Below are positions 53,025-63,929 of a DNA stretch of 64,000 nt, one piece after another. Position numbers and translations under genes: made by a program. How positions within the stretch are numbered: position 1 is the first letter of the stretch; each line of letters starts with the position of its first letter. The DNA is taken from assembly GCF_002161805.1 (NCBI RefSeq), contig NZ_NFIP01000006.1:62001-126000 (forward strand). The letters are read 5' to 3'. The notes beneath the pieces were generated by a model. That model was not told where the DNA came from. It saw only the letters and a list, made by a program, of their open reading frames with translations, and searched no databases. This stretch comes from Collinsella sp. An307. Its GTDB lineage: Bacteria > Actinomycetota > Coriobacteriia > Coriobacteriales > Coriobacteriaceae.

Positions 53025-53209
53025 TGGTCATTGAAGCGCTTAGAATAATGATTTACGCGCTGAAAATGAGCCGCTTAGCGCCCGCTCAGCGCTGACAGCG
53101 CCGCTCAGCCAATCTTTTCCTGCGGAAATGCCGGTGACCGTGAGCTCGCGACCGCCAAACATCCCCACTTCTAGGGGGTCGTTTATTATTCTACCGGGGT
53201 CTTTGACCA
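53025..53209. repeat. Inverted-repeat element C (185 bp)
   Basis: The right end, read in reverse, is TGGTCAAAGACCCCGGTAGA then ATAATAAACGACCCCCTAG, matching the ends of elements A and B. The left end is decayed: TGGTCA, 11 diverged bases, then AGAATAATGATT, which matches element B's right end in spacing. Total length equals element B. Confidence 0.7.
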
Positions 53210-53443
53210 CACGGCGTCAACTGACTCACAGACATGTGCGCCCATCAAATCAATCAACACTGCGCATCCAGCACGCAAGAGAATAGGGGCGCTTACGCCA
53301 GAAACTAGCTTCGATACCGCATTCCCTAGACGCTAGGCCCGATATGAGGGGATCAACCAAAGCCCAAGCTAGGTAGGGAGACATTCCGCTGGAAACAGAT
53401 TCGACGCCCAATCTCTATCGCAGGTAAAACCCCAAATTGCATA

Positions 53444-53526
53444 TTTTCCCCGCGAAAAAGACTACCTTGTTGCAACTTTTCCCCGCGAATCTAATGGCCC
53501 TGTTGCAACTTTTTCCCATGAACACG
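53444..53526. repeat. 33-bp tandem repeats
   Basis: Two 33-bp units at 53444-53476 and 53477-53509, each starting TTTTCCCCGCGAA and ending TTGTTGCAAC or CTGTTGCAAC, plus a partial third unit (TTTTTCCCATGAA). A degenerate half-unit precedes them. On the minus strand an open frame of 34 codons (53519-53415) reads through all of them with an 11-residue period (FAGKSCN), but it has no ribosome site. Confidence 0.75.
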
Positions 53527-53729
53527 AGGCACGGCGTGCTTCTTACCCCCAAAGATATCTTGGGGATAAGGTGGGATATCTTTCTGAAGAACTGCCCTAC
53601 CCTTTCGATCGCTAATCAGAGTGTCGCCTACGTCAAATCATAAAACGCACGACCCGCGAATTTCCGCTTCCGGCCAACCAAAGAAAAGAACGAGTTTTTG
53701 AGATGCCAGGATTAAACCTCAAGGAATGG

Positions 53730-53767
53730 CGAGGTGCCTCCCCGGCGTATGCAGGGGAGGCACCTCG
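53730..53767 (-). terminator. Hairpin downstream of the PTS gene
   Basis: Perfect 14-bp stem CGAGGTGCCTCCCC / GGGGAGGCACCTCG (53730-53743, 53754-53767) about 100 bp past the PTS EIICB stop. The T-tract is poor. Probably the operon terminator or an RNA-stabilising stem. Confidence 0.5.
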
Positions 53768-53866
53768 CGATGGCCCGCTAGCCAATTGGGAGGCAAGGGG
53801 AGATGCGGGCCGTACCGACCAGGTCAATCCAAGGCGCGGGATCGACCCAACCGCGTTCAACAAGAG

Positions 53867-55471
53867 CTACTTTGCAGTAGCAGCGACTGCAAGGTCGGCG
53901 GCGCGGACGGCGTCCTTCAGGGCGTGGGCGGCGTTCTCTACCTGCGTGCCGTACACCACCTGAACGTTCTCCTCGTTGATTTTGATGACGCCAAGTGAGC
54001 CTGTCTCTTTAAGCGCGGCTTCGTCGACCACGGCCGTATCCTTAAGCACGAGGCGCAGGCGGCTAATGCAGTTGTCGATATCGACGATGTTGTCGCGGCC
54101 ACCCACGGCCTCCATGATGGCAAGGCCCATCTCGCTCACGTCGACCGAACCCGTCTCATAACTCGCGTCTGTATCGCGACCAGGGGTCTTGAGGTTCTGC
54201 TTGGTGATCACGAACTTGAAGACGTTGTAGTACACGATGGCGTAAACAATACCCACGGCAACGTTGAGATACCAGCGAGTCTCGGGACCACGCAGAATGC
54301 CAAAGAGCGTAAGATCGATGAGGCCGCCACCGGCGTTACCAATGCAGACGCCAAGCAGCGTGTTGATAAGGAACGACAGACCAGCCATGCAGGCGTGGAA
54401 GAGCCAAAGCACCGGCGAGATGAAGATGAACGAGAACTCGATGGGTTCGGTGATGCCTGTCACAAAGCTGGTGAGGCCGGCGGCGAGCAGAATGCCCTTA
54501 ACCTTTGCCTTGTTCTCGGGCAGAGCGCAGCGATACATGGCGTAGCAAGCAGCGGGCAGACCGAAGACCATGAACGGATGCGTGCCCTGCGTGAGGAAGC
54601 GCGTTGCCATACGCATGATGTCCATATTGGGGTCGGTCTGCATGAGAAGCGCGTTGAAGATATTGAGCGCGCCGGAGACCTGCTCCCCATCAACCATTGC
54701 GGTGCCGCCGATGGGCGTGAAGCGGATGAGCTGATTCAGGATGTGATGCAGGCCCGTGGGGATAAGCAGACGCTCGAGGAACCCGTAGATGAAGGTACCA
54801 AACGCACCAGCAGCCTGGATGAGGTCACCGAACGCGTTGATGAGCATGCTGAAGATGGGCCAGACAAAGTACATCACGATGGCGACAAACGGAATGGTCA
54901 CCGTAATCATGATGGGCACAAACCGCGTACCGCTGAAGAAGCTGAACGCCGCCGGTAGCTGTGTGCGGTGGAAGCGGTTGTGGATGAATGCCGTCCACAG
55001 GCCGCAGACGATACCGCCAAAGATGCTCATGCGATAGGTAAAGATGCCAAAGACGGTATCGTAGGCAGCGTTTTGCTGCGTTGCCTCGGTGAGGCTCAGA
55101 CCCGTCTTTTGCAGAGCCTCGATCGACGTGGTCTCCGCCGTAATGCCGTTCAGCCCCAGGAAGAAGTTGATCGTGGTGTGGAACAGCACGAACGCGATGA
55201 CCGAGGCAAAAGTGGCGATTTCCTTGTCCTCGCGCGTCATACCCATGGCAAGCGACATGCAGAACAGCACCGGCAGCAAGCTAAAGAGCGCACTTGCCAG
55301 CGCATTCACGCAGCGCACGAGCGCGTCGATAAACGGCACGCCCGCAAGCGCGTCGCCAAAGATCATCTGATTGGTGAGCAGCGACGCCAGGCCGAGCATC
55401 AGGCCCGCGGCAACGATTATCGACAACGGGGCCATTAATGACTTACCGAGCTTCTGAATAAATGTTCGCAT
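53867..55471 (-). CDS. glvC: PTS alpha-glucoside transporter EIICB
   Basis: A 534-aa PTS permease: EIIC membrane domain (~1-430) with GLERLLIPTGLHHILNQ-like FLERLLIPTGLHHI and the GITEPIEFSF loop, then a cytoplasmic EIIB domain whose phosphorylated cysteine is in DIDNCISRLRL (~residue 465). The family (MalP/GlvC/AglA) brings in maltose and related alpha-glucosides as 6-phosphates. It follows the 6-phospho-glucosidase gene on the same strand, 33 bp apart. No EIIA domain is fused, so phosphate comes from a separate EIIA (glucose type). Confidence 0.92.
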   Translation of the reverse strand: MRTFIQKLGKSLMAPLSIIVAAGLMLGLASLLTNQMIFGDALAGVPFIDALVRCVNALASALFSLLPVLFCMSLAMGMTREDKEIATFASVIAFVLFHTTINFFLGLNGITAETTSIEALQKTGLSLTEATQQNAAYDTVFGIFTYRMSIFGGIVCGLWTAFIHNRFHRTQLPAAFSFFSGTRFVPIMITVTIPFVAIVMYFVWPIFSMLINAFGDLIQAAGAFGTFIYGFLERLLIPTGLHHILNQLIRFTPIGGTAMVDGEQVSGALNIFNALLMQTDPNMDIMRMATRFLTQGTHPFMVFGLPAACYAMYRCALPENKAKVKGILLAAGLTSFVTGITEPIEFSFIFISPVLWLFHACMAGLSFLINTLLGVCIGNAGGGLIDLTLFGILRGPETRWYLNVAVGIVYAIVYYNVFKFVITKQNLKTPGRDTDASYETGSVDVSEMGLAIMEAVGGRDNIVDIDNCISRLRLVLKDTAVVDEAALKETGSLGVIKINEENVQVVYGTQVENAAHALKDAVRAADLAVAATAK

Positions 55472-55504
55472 GAAAACTCCCCCTCTACAGAGTTACCGCG
55501 CGCG

Positions 55505-57219
<1,715 letters not shown>

Positions 57220-58008
57220 ATGGGAAGTTCATTCGACCGCATCGTCAACCAGAGCTATCGCAACCTCACGGATATCGATATCCAGATCCTGCAGCAGATA
57301 TCTGACGAGATGGACCTCGTCCCCAACATGTCCATCGGCGAGCTGGCAGACCGCTGCAACGTTTCCACCGCAACCATCGTGCGCATGACGCGGCACCTGG
57401 GTTTCGACGGATACAGCGACTTCAAGTATTTCCTGCGCCATGAAAGCGAGCGCGGCCGCAAACAGCGAACAAACTCGCTCGCCGTAACCACAGCCGCGCA
57501 GACGGTTGCCGAGGACCTTGCCCAAACCATACGTTTGTTTGAGCGCACCAATCAGCTCGACGAGCTGTACGCGCGCATGGCATCGGCGCGTAAGATTTAC
57601 GCCTTTGGCACTGGTTACGGGCAGCGCCTCATGCTCGAGGACTTTTGCCGCTGCATGCAAATGATCGGCCGCGACGTAGTGATGATTCCCGCAACGGGCG
57701 AGCTCCGGCTTGTAAAGCAGTTTCTGACCCGGGATGACCTACTCATCATCGCCTCGCTCTCGGGTTGCATCGACCGCTACCGAGACGTCTTCCAGACCAT
57801 CAACGTCTGCGGCACACCCATTGTCTCCATCACAAATCTCGGTAACAACGAGCTCGCAAGCTACACCGCCTATAGCCTCTACTTCCAGAACGGCAACATC
57901 TTCGACGACATCAACATGTCCTCAAGTTCGTTTGTCTCTATGCACCTCGTTTTGCACCTGTTGTTTGAGGGGTTCAAAGCGTGGCTGGAGCGCAACGGCG
58001 GCGCGTAA
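57220..58008 (+). CDS. RpiR/MurR-family transcriptional regulator
   Basis: A 262-aa regulator with an N-terminal HTH_6 domain (SIGELADRCNVSTATIVRMTRHLGFDGYSDFKYFL, ~35-70) and a C-terminal SIS sugar-phosphate sensing domain (KIYAFGTGYGQRLMLED, IIASLSGCIDRY). In the usual GlvR family, the regulator lies next to glvA/glvC and answers to sugar phosphates; the divergent placement here fits that. The SIS domain has a less canonical serine motif (LSGCIDR instead of xSGxTxE). ATG 57220 has AGGAGG 10 nt upstream. Confidence 0.92.
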   Translation: MGSSFDRIVNQSYRNLTDIDIQILQQISDEMDLVPNMSIGELADRCNVSTATIVRMTRHLGFDGYSDFKYFLRHESERGRKQRTNSLAVTTAAQTVAEDLAQTIRLFERTNQLDELYARMASARKIYAFGTGYGQRLMLEDFCRCMQMIGRDVVMIPATGELRLVKQFLTRDDLLIIASLSGCIDRYRDVFQTINVCGTPIVSITNLGNNELASYTAYSLYFQNGNIFDDINMSSSSFVSMHLVLHLLFEGFKAWLERNGGA

Positions 58009-58380
58009 TACCTCCCAGGGTAAAACATCACCTAGTTAAGTTTGAACTGAGCATTCTCATAGATAGTCGGGTGACAGCGTTCTACGGGCTTAAGCTACAC
58101 TTTTTTAGCAATTTGAAGAGTCGTTGGGTTTTTCCCACGAGCACGCTGATTGTCCGTCTTCACACATCGAATCTCATACCTTAAGGGACACCATTGTCTG
58201 AACTCGTTCGATATCCATCTTAAATCCGGGACCGTGTCTGCAAGCTCTCAACGAACTACACCAGTAACCGCACTCCCGCGAGCCTCCTATGCAGTCAGTA
58301 TTCTTTTACCATGTAGAACGCGCGAACGCGTGGCTCCTACCCTATCATGGAACTGTATGTTCAACGTATGGGAGGTTGTC
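58009..58380. other. A+T-richer gap upstream of the DUF4012 gene
   Basis: 372 bp without a supported gene. A small stem TTGGG/CCCA around TTTTT lies near 58122. A frame open from 58150 runs in phase into the DUF4012 gene but lacks a ribosome site. Nothing else is recognisable. Confidence 0.5.
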
Positions 58381-60537
58381 ATGCCCTACGATTCCGATCA
58401 ATCGCGTGCGGGGAACCATTTTTCCGCAGACGGACAGACCAGAAACGTCGCATCTCCCCGCTCGAGCGCGGGGCCCAGCGAGACCGCTGAGTTCACGAGT
58501 GCATATTTCCAGTCGTCTAACCACCCGGGCGCTTCGTCACAACCGCGTGAATCCAACACTGCCACGCCGTCGGCATCGCGCGCAACGAGCCCTTCGGACA
58601 CGTTTGTGCACGCTGTGGAAAGCGGGCGCTCAGTGGATATGGGCGCGACCACTGACCCTGGTTACGCACAAAGCAACTACAGCAGCCCCCAAGGTGGTGC
58701 CCTGCCTTACGGGCCGGCTCGGGGCGGTGGCAGCGACCCTCGCAACAGTTATCATTACCAGCGCAAGAAGCGCGGTAAGATTATTGCCGGTGTAATTGCC
58801 GCCATCGTGGTACTCGTTGTGATTGTGGGGGGCATCTGCGGGTTCACCATGTTCCGCGACTATAAGAACATCACTGCCAAAGTCCCCACCCTCATGGAGC
58901 AGGCAAGCGGTCTCAAAGACTCCGTAATGGCAGGCGACGGTGAAACGGTGCGCACTACAGCCGCAACTATCGCTTCTGAGGTCAGCGGCATGAACGACAC
59001 TTTAAGCGGACTTCCTTGGCAGATAGCGTCGCTCGTGCCCGTTGTGGGGCAGGACGTTCAGTCCGCGCGCACGTTGGTCTCCGAGGCAGATCGCCTCTGC
59101 CAATACGCCCTCATCCCCGCCTGTGACAGCTTGGCAGATGTGAAACTCAGCAATCTTATGACTGACGGTGCTGTTAACGTTGACCTTCTGCAGTCACTCG
59201 TATCCACACTGCAAAACATATCGCCCGTCATCCAGCAGAGCGCTGAGACCATTGAGGCGCTTCCTGAGGCACGTATCGGTAAGGTGAGCGAGCTCGTCAC
59301 CAAGGTGCAGGACGGTGTGCGTACGGCAAACTCTGCCGTTACCGCACTGAACGAAGTTGCCCCCTACCTGCCCCAGATGCTTGGTGCAGACGGTAATGTC
59401 CGTCATTACCTTATCGTCGCACAGAACAACGTAGAATTGCGTTCCACAGGCGGATTCCCTGGCTCCGCTGGTGTTATGACCGTGGTCGATGGCCGCATCG
59501 AACTCGGTGACTTCACCGGCATCGGCACCTCGGCAGACAAGGGTCTTGAGTGGTACGACCAAGTCGGCTTTGGCGTTACCGATGAGGAAATCGCCATCTT
59601 TGGCGATCGCGTGGGCAAGATTCCCGCCGATACTCCCTATATCTTCGACTTCCCGCGAGCGTACTCTCTCTTTTCCGCCATGTACACCGACCAGAAGGGC
59701 GGCACCATCGATGGCGTTATCGCTATCGATCCGGTCTTCCTTCAGTACCTACTCAAGCTTACCGGCGGTATTACCATCAACGGCGTAGAGGTGAATGGTG
59801 ATAATGCCGCACGTTTGCTCATGCACGATGCATACGCGATGTTTGACACCGATACGCAGGATACCTTCTTCTCAGCCGTCGCTTCTGCCGCCTTTAGCAA
59901 CATCATGGGCAACCTCGGCAACCTCGATTTGCCAGCGTTTGTAGACGTGGTCACCCGCGGTATCGAAGAGGGGCGTCTCCAGATGTGGATGGTCAACGAG
60001 GACGAGGAAAACATCATCAAGCAGACCGGTGCTGGTGGCGAGGTTAAGACCGATCCTACCGCGCCACAGCTCGGTGTATACGCCGGCGATGACACCGCCT
60101 CTAAGATTAGCTGGTATCTCTCCACTAACACCACCATGGATGCCGGTACCAAAAATGCCGACGGCTCAACCACCTACCATGCGACTTCAACCTTCACTAA
60201 CAACCTTTCGCTTGCTGAGGCAGAGGCGCAACCCACGTACGTTACCGGCTACAGCCCGCTCAAGCGTAACGTGTCAGATATGTTCATTCATATCTACCTT
60301 GTTGCTCCCTCCGGTGGCACCATCTCCAACGTGAGTTCCACGGGCGGAGACTTTAGTACTCAGAATTGGAGTGCCCTGAGCTGGAACGGCTTTGGTGTCT
60401 ACACGGCAAGTCCGCTAATCAACGGCCAGGAAACGGTGACGGTCACCTACGATGTGACCACCTCGCCGGAGGCTACCGAGCCCATGGTCATCGACACGAC
60501 CGCAACGGCTCAGGCTGTCGCTGGCTGGCAACAATAA
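58381..60537 (+). CDS. DUF4012 domain-containing surface protein
   Basis: A 718-aa protein. Residues 1-~130 are a Ser/Pro/Gly-rich, probably disordered cytoplasmic region ending in basic QRKKRGK. One membrane helix follows (~134-157), then a large outside domain with DUF4012 features (HYLIVAQNNVELRSTGGFPGS near 340; GTIDGVIAIDPVFLQYLLKLTG near 445). DUF4012 is common in Gram-positive surface or polysaccharide loci and relates loosely to LytR-CpsA-Psr-type context, but its activity is unknown. ATG 58381 has GGGAGG 6-7 nt upstream. Codon use is less GC-rich than in the flanking genes. Confidence 0.88.
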   Translation: MPYDSDQSRAGNHFSADGQTRNVASPRSSAGPSETAEFTSAYFQSSNHPGASSQPRESNTATPSASRATSPSDTFVHAVESGRSVDMGATTDPGYAQSNYSSPQGGALPYGPARGGGSDPRNSYHYQRKKRGKIIAGVIAAIVVLVVIVGGICGFTMFRDYKNITAKVPTLMEQASGLKDSVMAGDGETVRTTAATIASEVSGMNDTLSGLPWQIASLVPVVGQDVQSARTLVSEADRLCQYALIPACDSLADVKLSNLMTDGAVNVDLLQSLVSTLQNISPVIQQSAETIEALPEARIGKVSELVTKVQDGVRTANSAVTALNEVAPYLPQMLGADGNVRHYLIVAQNNVELRSTGGFPGSAGVMTVVDGRIELGDFTGIGTSADKGLEWYDQVGFGVTDEEIAIFGDRVGKIPADTPYIFDFPRAYSLFSAMYTDQKGGTIDGVIAIDPVFLQYLLKLTGGITINGVEVNGDNAARLLMHDAYAMFDTDTQDTFFSAVASAAFSNIMGNLGNLDLPAFVDVVTRGIEEGRLQMWMVNEDEENIIKQTGAGGEVKTDPTAPQLGVYAGDDTASKISWYLSTNTTMDAGTKNADGSTTYHATSTFTNNLSLAEAEAQPTYVTGYSPLKRNVSDMFIHIYLVAPSGGTISNVSSTGGDFSTQNWSALSWNGFGVYTASPLINGQETVTVTYDVTTSPEATEPMVIDTTATAQAVAGWQQ

Positions 60538-60577
60538 AACAGTCGACAAGTACAGCCACTGAAACAGTGGAGGTTTA

Positions 60578-60611
60578 GGAGGCCTCGTCGTATTAATGCG
60601 ACGAGGCCTCC
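60578..60611. terminator. Bidirectional hairpin between converging genes
   Basis: Perfect 13-bp stem GGAGGCCTCGTCG / CGACGAGGCCTCC (60578-60590, 60599-60611) between the DUF4012 gene and the glycosyltransferase gene; no clear T-tract. Confidence 0.6.
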
Positions 60612-60667
60612 GCTGTAGAACGCTACGCAGCGTTTCACAACGCCCCCATTAAGATCAAACTCTATCG

Positions 60668-61387
60668 CTATAGTGCGGCATCTATCGTCTTATTGATGCG
60701 CGTGAAATCACGTAGTGCATGGTAGCCAATCCCAGCGATTCGCCTGAGATTGATGGAATTGACTCCACCTTGACGCGGCTTGAAGGTGACCGGCAGATAT
60801 GTCACCCTCTGATGTCGTTTGGCATATACTGCCGCGAGTACGACGTTGGTTAGATTAAAACCATCGGGTACAAACGCTAGGTTTTCACGCAATGTGGGGG
60901 CGCTCATAAGACGATAGGGCGTATTCGCATCGGTCACCGTCACATGAAAAAGCAGCTTTACCACAACTTTAAGGGTCTTGGTGACGATTACACGCGAAAA
61001 ACCGTCCTGACGGCCACGACGCCAACCGATTACCATATCAAAGTCTTCTCTACGATCCCAGAACGCCCAGAACTCCTTAGGGTTCGTCTGACCATCGGAA
61101 TCGGTCTGAAACACGTAGTCGGCACCTTGATCAAGAGCGTAACGGTAAGCTTCAATCAATGTCGCACCGTGTCCTGAGTTTTCTTTGGTCATGGGAATAA
61201 AGAGGGGGTGTGTCCGAGCAAATTCCTGCATCTGAACATACGTGTCGTCTTTACTGCCATCATCAAACACTACAAGACGACTCTCACCGCCGAGACGCGC
61301 AACTATGGGATACCACTGTTCCAGCGTGCAATGGATATTTGTGCCCTCATTGTAGGCGGGCATGACGATATACAGGGTGTCGGACAT
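60668..61387 (-). CDS. Family 2 glycosyltransferase
   Basis: A 239-aa GT-A fold enzyme, dolichol-phosphate-mannose-synthase-like but without a C-terminal membrane domain. It begins LYIVMPAYNEGTNI, has VVFDDGSKDDT (nucleotide-sugar), and QTDSDGQTNPKEFWAFW (DxD region). VTDANTPYRLM near 160 resembles the acceptor-side motif of undecaprenyl-phosphate glycosyltransferases. It lies 8 bp downstream of the multi-helix membrane gene and likely supplies its lipid-linked sugar. Lower GC than the chromosome average here. Confidence 0.9.
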   Translation of the reverse strand: MSDTLYIVMPAYNEGTNIHCTLEQWYPIVARLGGESRLVVFDDGSKDDTYVQMQEFARTHPLFIPMTKENSGHGATLIEAYRYALDQGADYVFQTDSDGQTNPKEFWAFWDRREDFDMVIGWRRGRQDGFSRVIVTKTLKVVVKLLFHVTVTDANTPYRLMSAPTLRENLAFVPDGFNLTNVVLAAVYAKRHQRVTYLPVTFKPRQGGVNSINLRRIAGIGYHALRDFTRINKTIDAAL

Positions 61388-61395
61388 GAATCTAG

Positions 61396-63204
61396 CTACC
61401 CCCGGCTATGCGTGCGGCACAACCCTCGGTGAAGCAGTGCCGTATCGATCCTCTTGGTTATATATGCTATACCAACCGCGGCATACGGCACGAGCATGAC
61501 ATAGCCAGGCATGGTATATTGCGCTTTTGCCTCCCACACTACATAAAACAGAGCGAGCCCCGCGACATAAAGCATGGGAGCGAGGCGATCGATAGTAAAG
61601 GCTATGCCTTCATCGGCGCGATTGAGCGCACGCCAACCGCGCAACACCGCCACGAGCGCCGAGATAAGCACGAGCGACTGCCAACCATCCAAAAAGAAAA
61701 CAATCGCTTGATGAACGGGGCCATAGTAAATAGATTTAAGCAACGGACTCATAGCGCGCTCCGACATAACGAGGTCAGAAGGAGATGTGCTCCAATTACT
61801 TGCTAGCAACGACTCAGACGTGGGGTCACACCACTCCGAGCAATACTTTGTCGCAAAAAAAACAAGTGCATCAAGAGGTTGCTCGACCATCCGAGAAATC
61901 TCCTCCGCAATGAGCTGACGAGCCACCTCATCATAACGTGCCGGATCGTAGGTCGTCTCATCGCCTTCATCCAGCGACCAGAGAAATCCCGTGTACCAAC
62001 CATTTGAGTCGTGGTTGAAACCCATCGCAATATACGCTGAAGATGGCATAGCGCGCGACGTATCGATCCCCGTGCGCAGTTCTGCATATCCGTTAATCGT
62101 CGATACGCCAGCAACGCAACACACCATAAGTGCCACCAACGCACCGAGGGAAACGAATGAGCGAGCGAGGCAGCGCCAGTTCCTCAAACCGTAGCCGATC
62201 CAAACAACCACCATCGCCACAAGCACAAGTAGCATGCTTGACTTAAAGAGGTACGAGGCGGCGGCGCATAGTGCAGATCCCGCTATATAGCGAATGACGT
62301 ACATTCGTGATTGCATTGTAAACGCCTGCCGCACGCATGATGCGGGCGCCATCTTGCCATTCCGACCTTCATCTTCTCTCAACCTTATCAGCGCTTTCGC
62401 CTGGAATAGCATTGCCCAAGCAGCAAACGCAAGAGAAATCATATTGGGGTAGGCAAACGTGCTGTAAAACACAAGCGGGAAAAAGCCGAACAGGAGGAAC
62501 GCCGCAATATTTGCTACACGTCGACTCGTAAAGAGAGCACTTGTCAACATGACTATCGCATAGCCAAGCAGCCCAGCAGCGAGTGCATTGATGCATTCCA
62601 TCACAACATACCTATGGCCTACGGTCACCTCCACGGCATGCACAAGTAAAATGTATGCTAGCTGATGGGGAAAGCGTTCCACATAACGCCCCGGCTCGTA
62701 AAATCGCGATCCCACTACTCCAAATTCGCTCGCTGCGTCAAAGATGGCCGATGAATCCCACTCCGGCCACACATCGGCTAAAGCAGCCCAGGCAACACCG
62801 AACATCGTGAGATAAACTGCAAGAGCAAACGCTATTTTACGTACGGGGATGCGCTTCAATATTCCTTGTCTGTCGAGCATGTATAGAACCGCAAATTGCA
62901 ACAATATGACGGCAATTACGAGAGGTGTCGTAGTGAACGACAACATAAACGTTCCCGAATAATCCGGATAGGTGCTGGTGCATACCAGCGTAGCTATGCT
63001 AGTTACGCAAAGGAAGAGCATGCAGCACGCAAGCAGGATCTTCTCTGTGGCCCAGCACACGTCCACCCGCTTTATCTTGCTGTTAGTCGAGGCATTACCT
63101 TTACTGCAAGACAAATCAACTGCTCCGTCCGTTCGCTCCTGCATAGACCTCACCAATATCAGAGGACGACGCTCCAACGCCGCATTTCTTGCAATCTGAC
63201 TCAT
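61396..63204 (-). CDS. Polytopic membrane protein, GT-C glycosyltransferase-like
   Basis: A 602-aa protein with about 11-12 membrane helices. After the first helices the outside loop contains PEWDS near residue 150 and GRYVERFPHQLAYILL near 175, the arrangement of GT-C transferases that use lipid-linked sugars. A large outside domain lies near 385-475 (DTSRAMPSSAYIAMGFNHDSNGWY). The start is uncertain: ATG 63204 has no ribosome site, and ATG 63144 has only GTGAGG close by. With the adjoining family 2 enzyme it forms a two-gene cell-surface glycosylation unit. Lower GC and mixed codon use suggest acquisition. Confidence 0.78.
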   Translation of the reverse strand: MSQIARNAALERRPLILVRSMQERTDGAVDLSCSKGNASTNSKIKRVDVCWATEKILLACCMLFLCVTSIATLVCTSTYPDYSGTFMLSFTTTPLVIAVILLQFAVLYMLDRQGILKRIPVRKIAFALAVYLTMFGVAWAALADVWPEWDSSAIFDAASEFGVVGSRFYEPGRYVERFPHQLAYILLVHAVEVTVGHRYVVMECINALAAGLLGYAIVMLTSALFTSRRVANIAAFLLFGFFPLVFYSTFAYPNMISLAFAAWAMLFQAKALIRLREDEGRNGKMAPASCVRQAFTMQSRMYVIRYIAGSALCAAASYLFKSSMLLVLVAMVVVWIGYGLRNWRCLARSFVSLGALVALMVCCVAGVSTINGYAELRTGIDTSRAMPSSAYIAMGFNHDSNGWYTGFLWSLDEGDETTYDPARYDEVARQLIAEEISRMVEQPLDALVFFATKYCSEWCDPTSESLLASNWSTSPSDLVMSERAMSPLLKSIYYGPVHQAIVFFLDGWQSLVLISALVAVLRGWRALNRADEGIAFTIDRLAPMLYVAGLALFYVVWEAKAQYTMPGYVMLVPYAAVGIAYITKRIDTALLHRGLCRTHSRG

Positions 63205-63413
63205 ATTCTAGCGCCGGGACACCAACCTCAATGTGCTCCGCGCGTCGTTGATAAAAAGCTCGTGGAAGAGCACATGTAAGAGGATGAATTGGGTATCATA
63301 GCGTATCGATTCACGCGTGTCAGCAGCTGCATCATCGGCAACTGCATACACACGGTCTCATCCGGGGCTCCCCGGCTATGCCATATAACCAAACGGTACA
63401 TAGGAGGTGCCAT

Positions 63414-63929
63414 ATGATTCGCGTTGATATCGAGACCATCATCATGGCCTCTGGTCCGGTGCCGTCGCTTATCGTGCTCAGGGAGCGCTCCGGCAACGCC
63501 GGCGCGGGCGCGCCGCTGCGCTCGCTTTCCATTCAGACCGGCTCGTTTGAAGCCGCGTCCATCAGCTGCGGCATCGACAGCAGCCAGGGCGGGCGCCCCA
63601 TTACGCACGACCTCTTTATCGATACGCTCGGCAAGCTCGACGCCAAGATTGAACGCGTTGAGGTCAACCACGTTGATGCGCCTGTTTTCTTCGCGCGGCT
63701 CGTGCTTGCTGCGCCCGATGCCGAGGGCAAGACCCGCGAGGTTGCCATCGACGCCCGCCCGAGCGACGCGCTCGCCCTTGCCGTGCGCGCGAACGCCCCC
63801 ATCTACGTTGAGGACGACGTTATGAATCGCGCGGGCACCGTTTCGCTCCGCACGGACACCGAGACCGGCGAGGACGAGCTCAAGCAATTCGACCAGTTTG
63901 TGCAGACGCTCTCGCCCGACGACTTCTAG
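63414..63929 (+). CDS. Bifunctional nuclease family protein (DUF151)
   Basis: A 171-aa protein of the BFN/DUF151 family. VLRERSGNAGAGAPLRSLSIQTG near residue 21, THDLFIDTLGKLDAKIERVEVNHVDAPVFFARL near 64 and IDARPSDALALAVRANAPIYVEDDVM near 104 are the family blocks. Members were described as having RNase and DNase activity in plants, and an archaeal/bacterial structure is known; the bacterial role is open. ATG 63414 has TAGGAGG 6 nt upstream. The remaining ~70 bp to the window end show nothing. Confidence 0.9.
   Translation: MIRVDIETIIMASGPVPSLIVLRERSGNAGAGAPLRSLSIQTGSFEAASISCGIDSSQGGRPITHDLFIDTLGKLDAKIERVEVNHVDAPVFFARLVLAAPDAEGKTREVAIDARPSDALALAVRANAPIYVEDDVMNRAGTVSLRTDTETGEDELKQFDQFVQTLSPDDF

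Larger units (their letters stand above)
52450..53866. other. 1.4-kb gene-poor region with repeats
   Basis: No frame with a ribosome site, family motif or convincing length. It contains a 29-bp palindrome (52895-52923), the inverted-repeat element C (53025-53209), 33-bp tandem repeats (53444-53526) and a strong hairpin (53730-53767). Base composition drops compared with the flanks. It may be the worn remnant of a mobile element insertion site. Confidence 0.6.

Noticed and set aside
53437-53643. 68-codon frame reading through the 33-bp repeats on the plus strand.
   Set aside because: Starts at TTG without a ribosome site, and the repeat period alone explains the open frame.
53730-53767. Hairpin resembling a type I-E CRISPR repeat (its translations resemble peptides often seen from such repeats).
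   Set aside because: Only one copy, no spacers, and no cas genes in the window; treated as a terminator-like hairpin.
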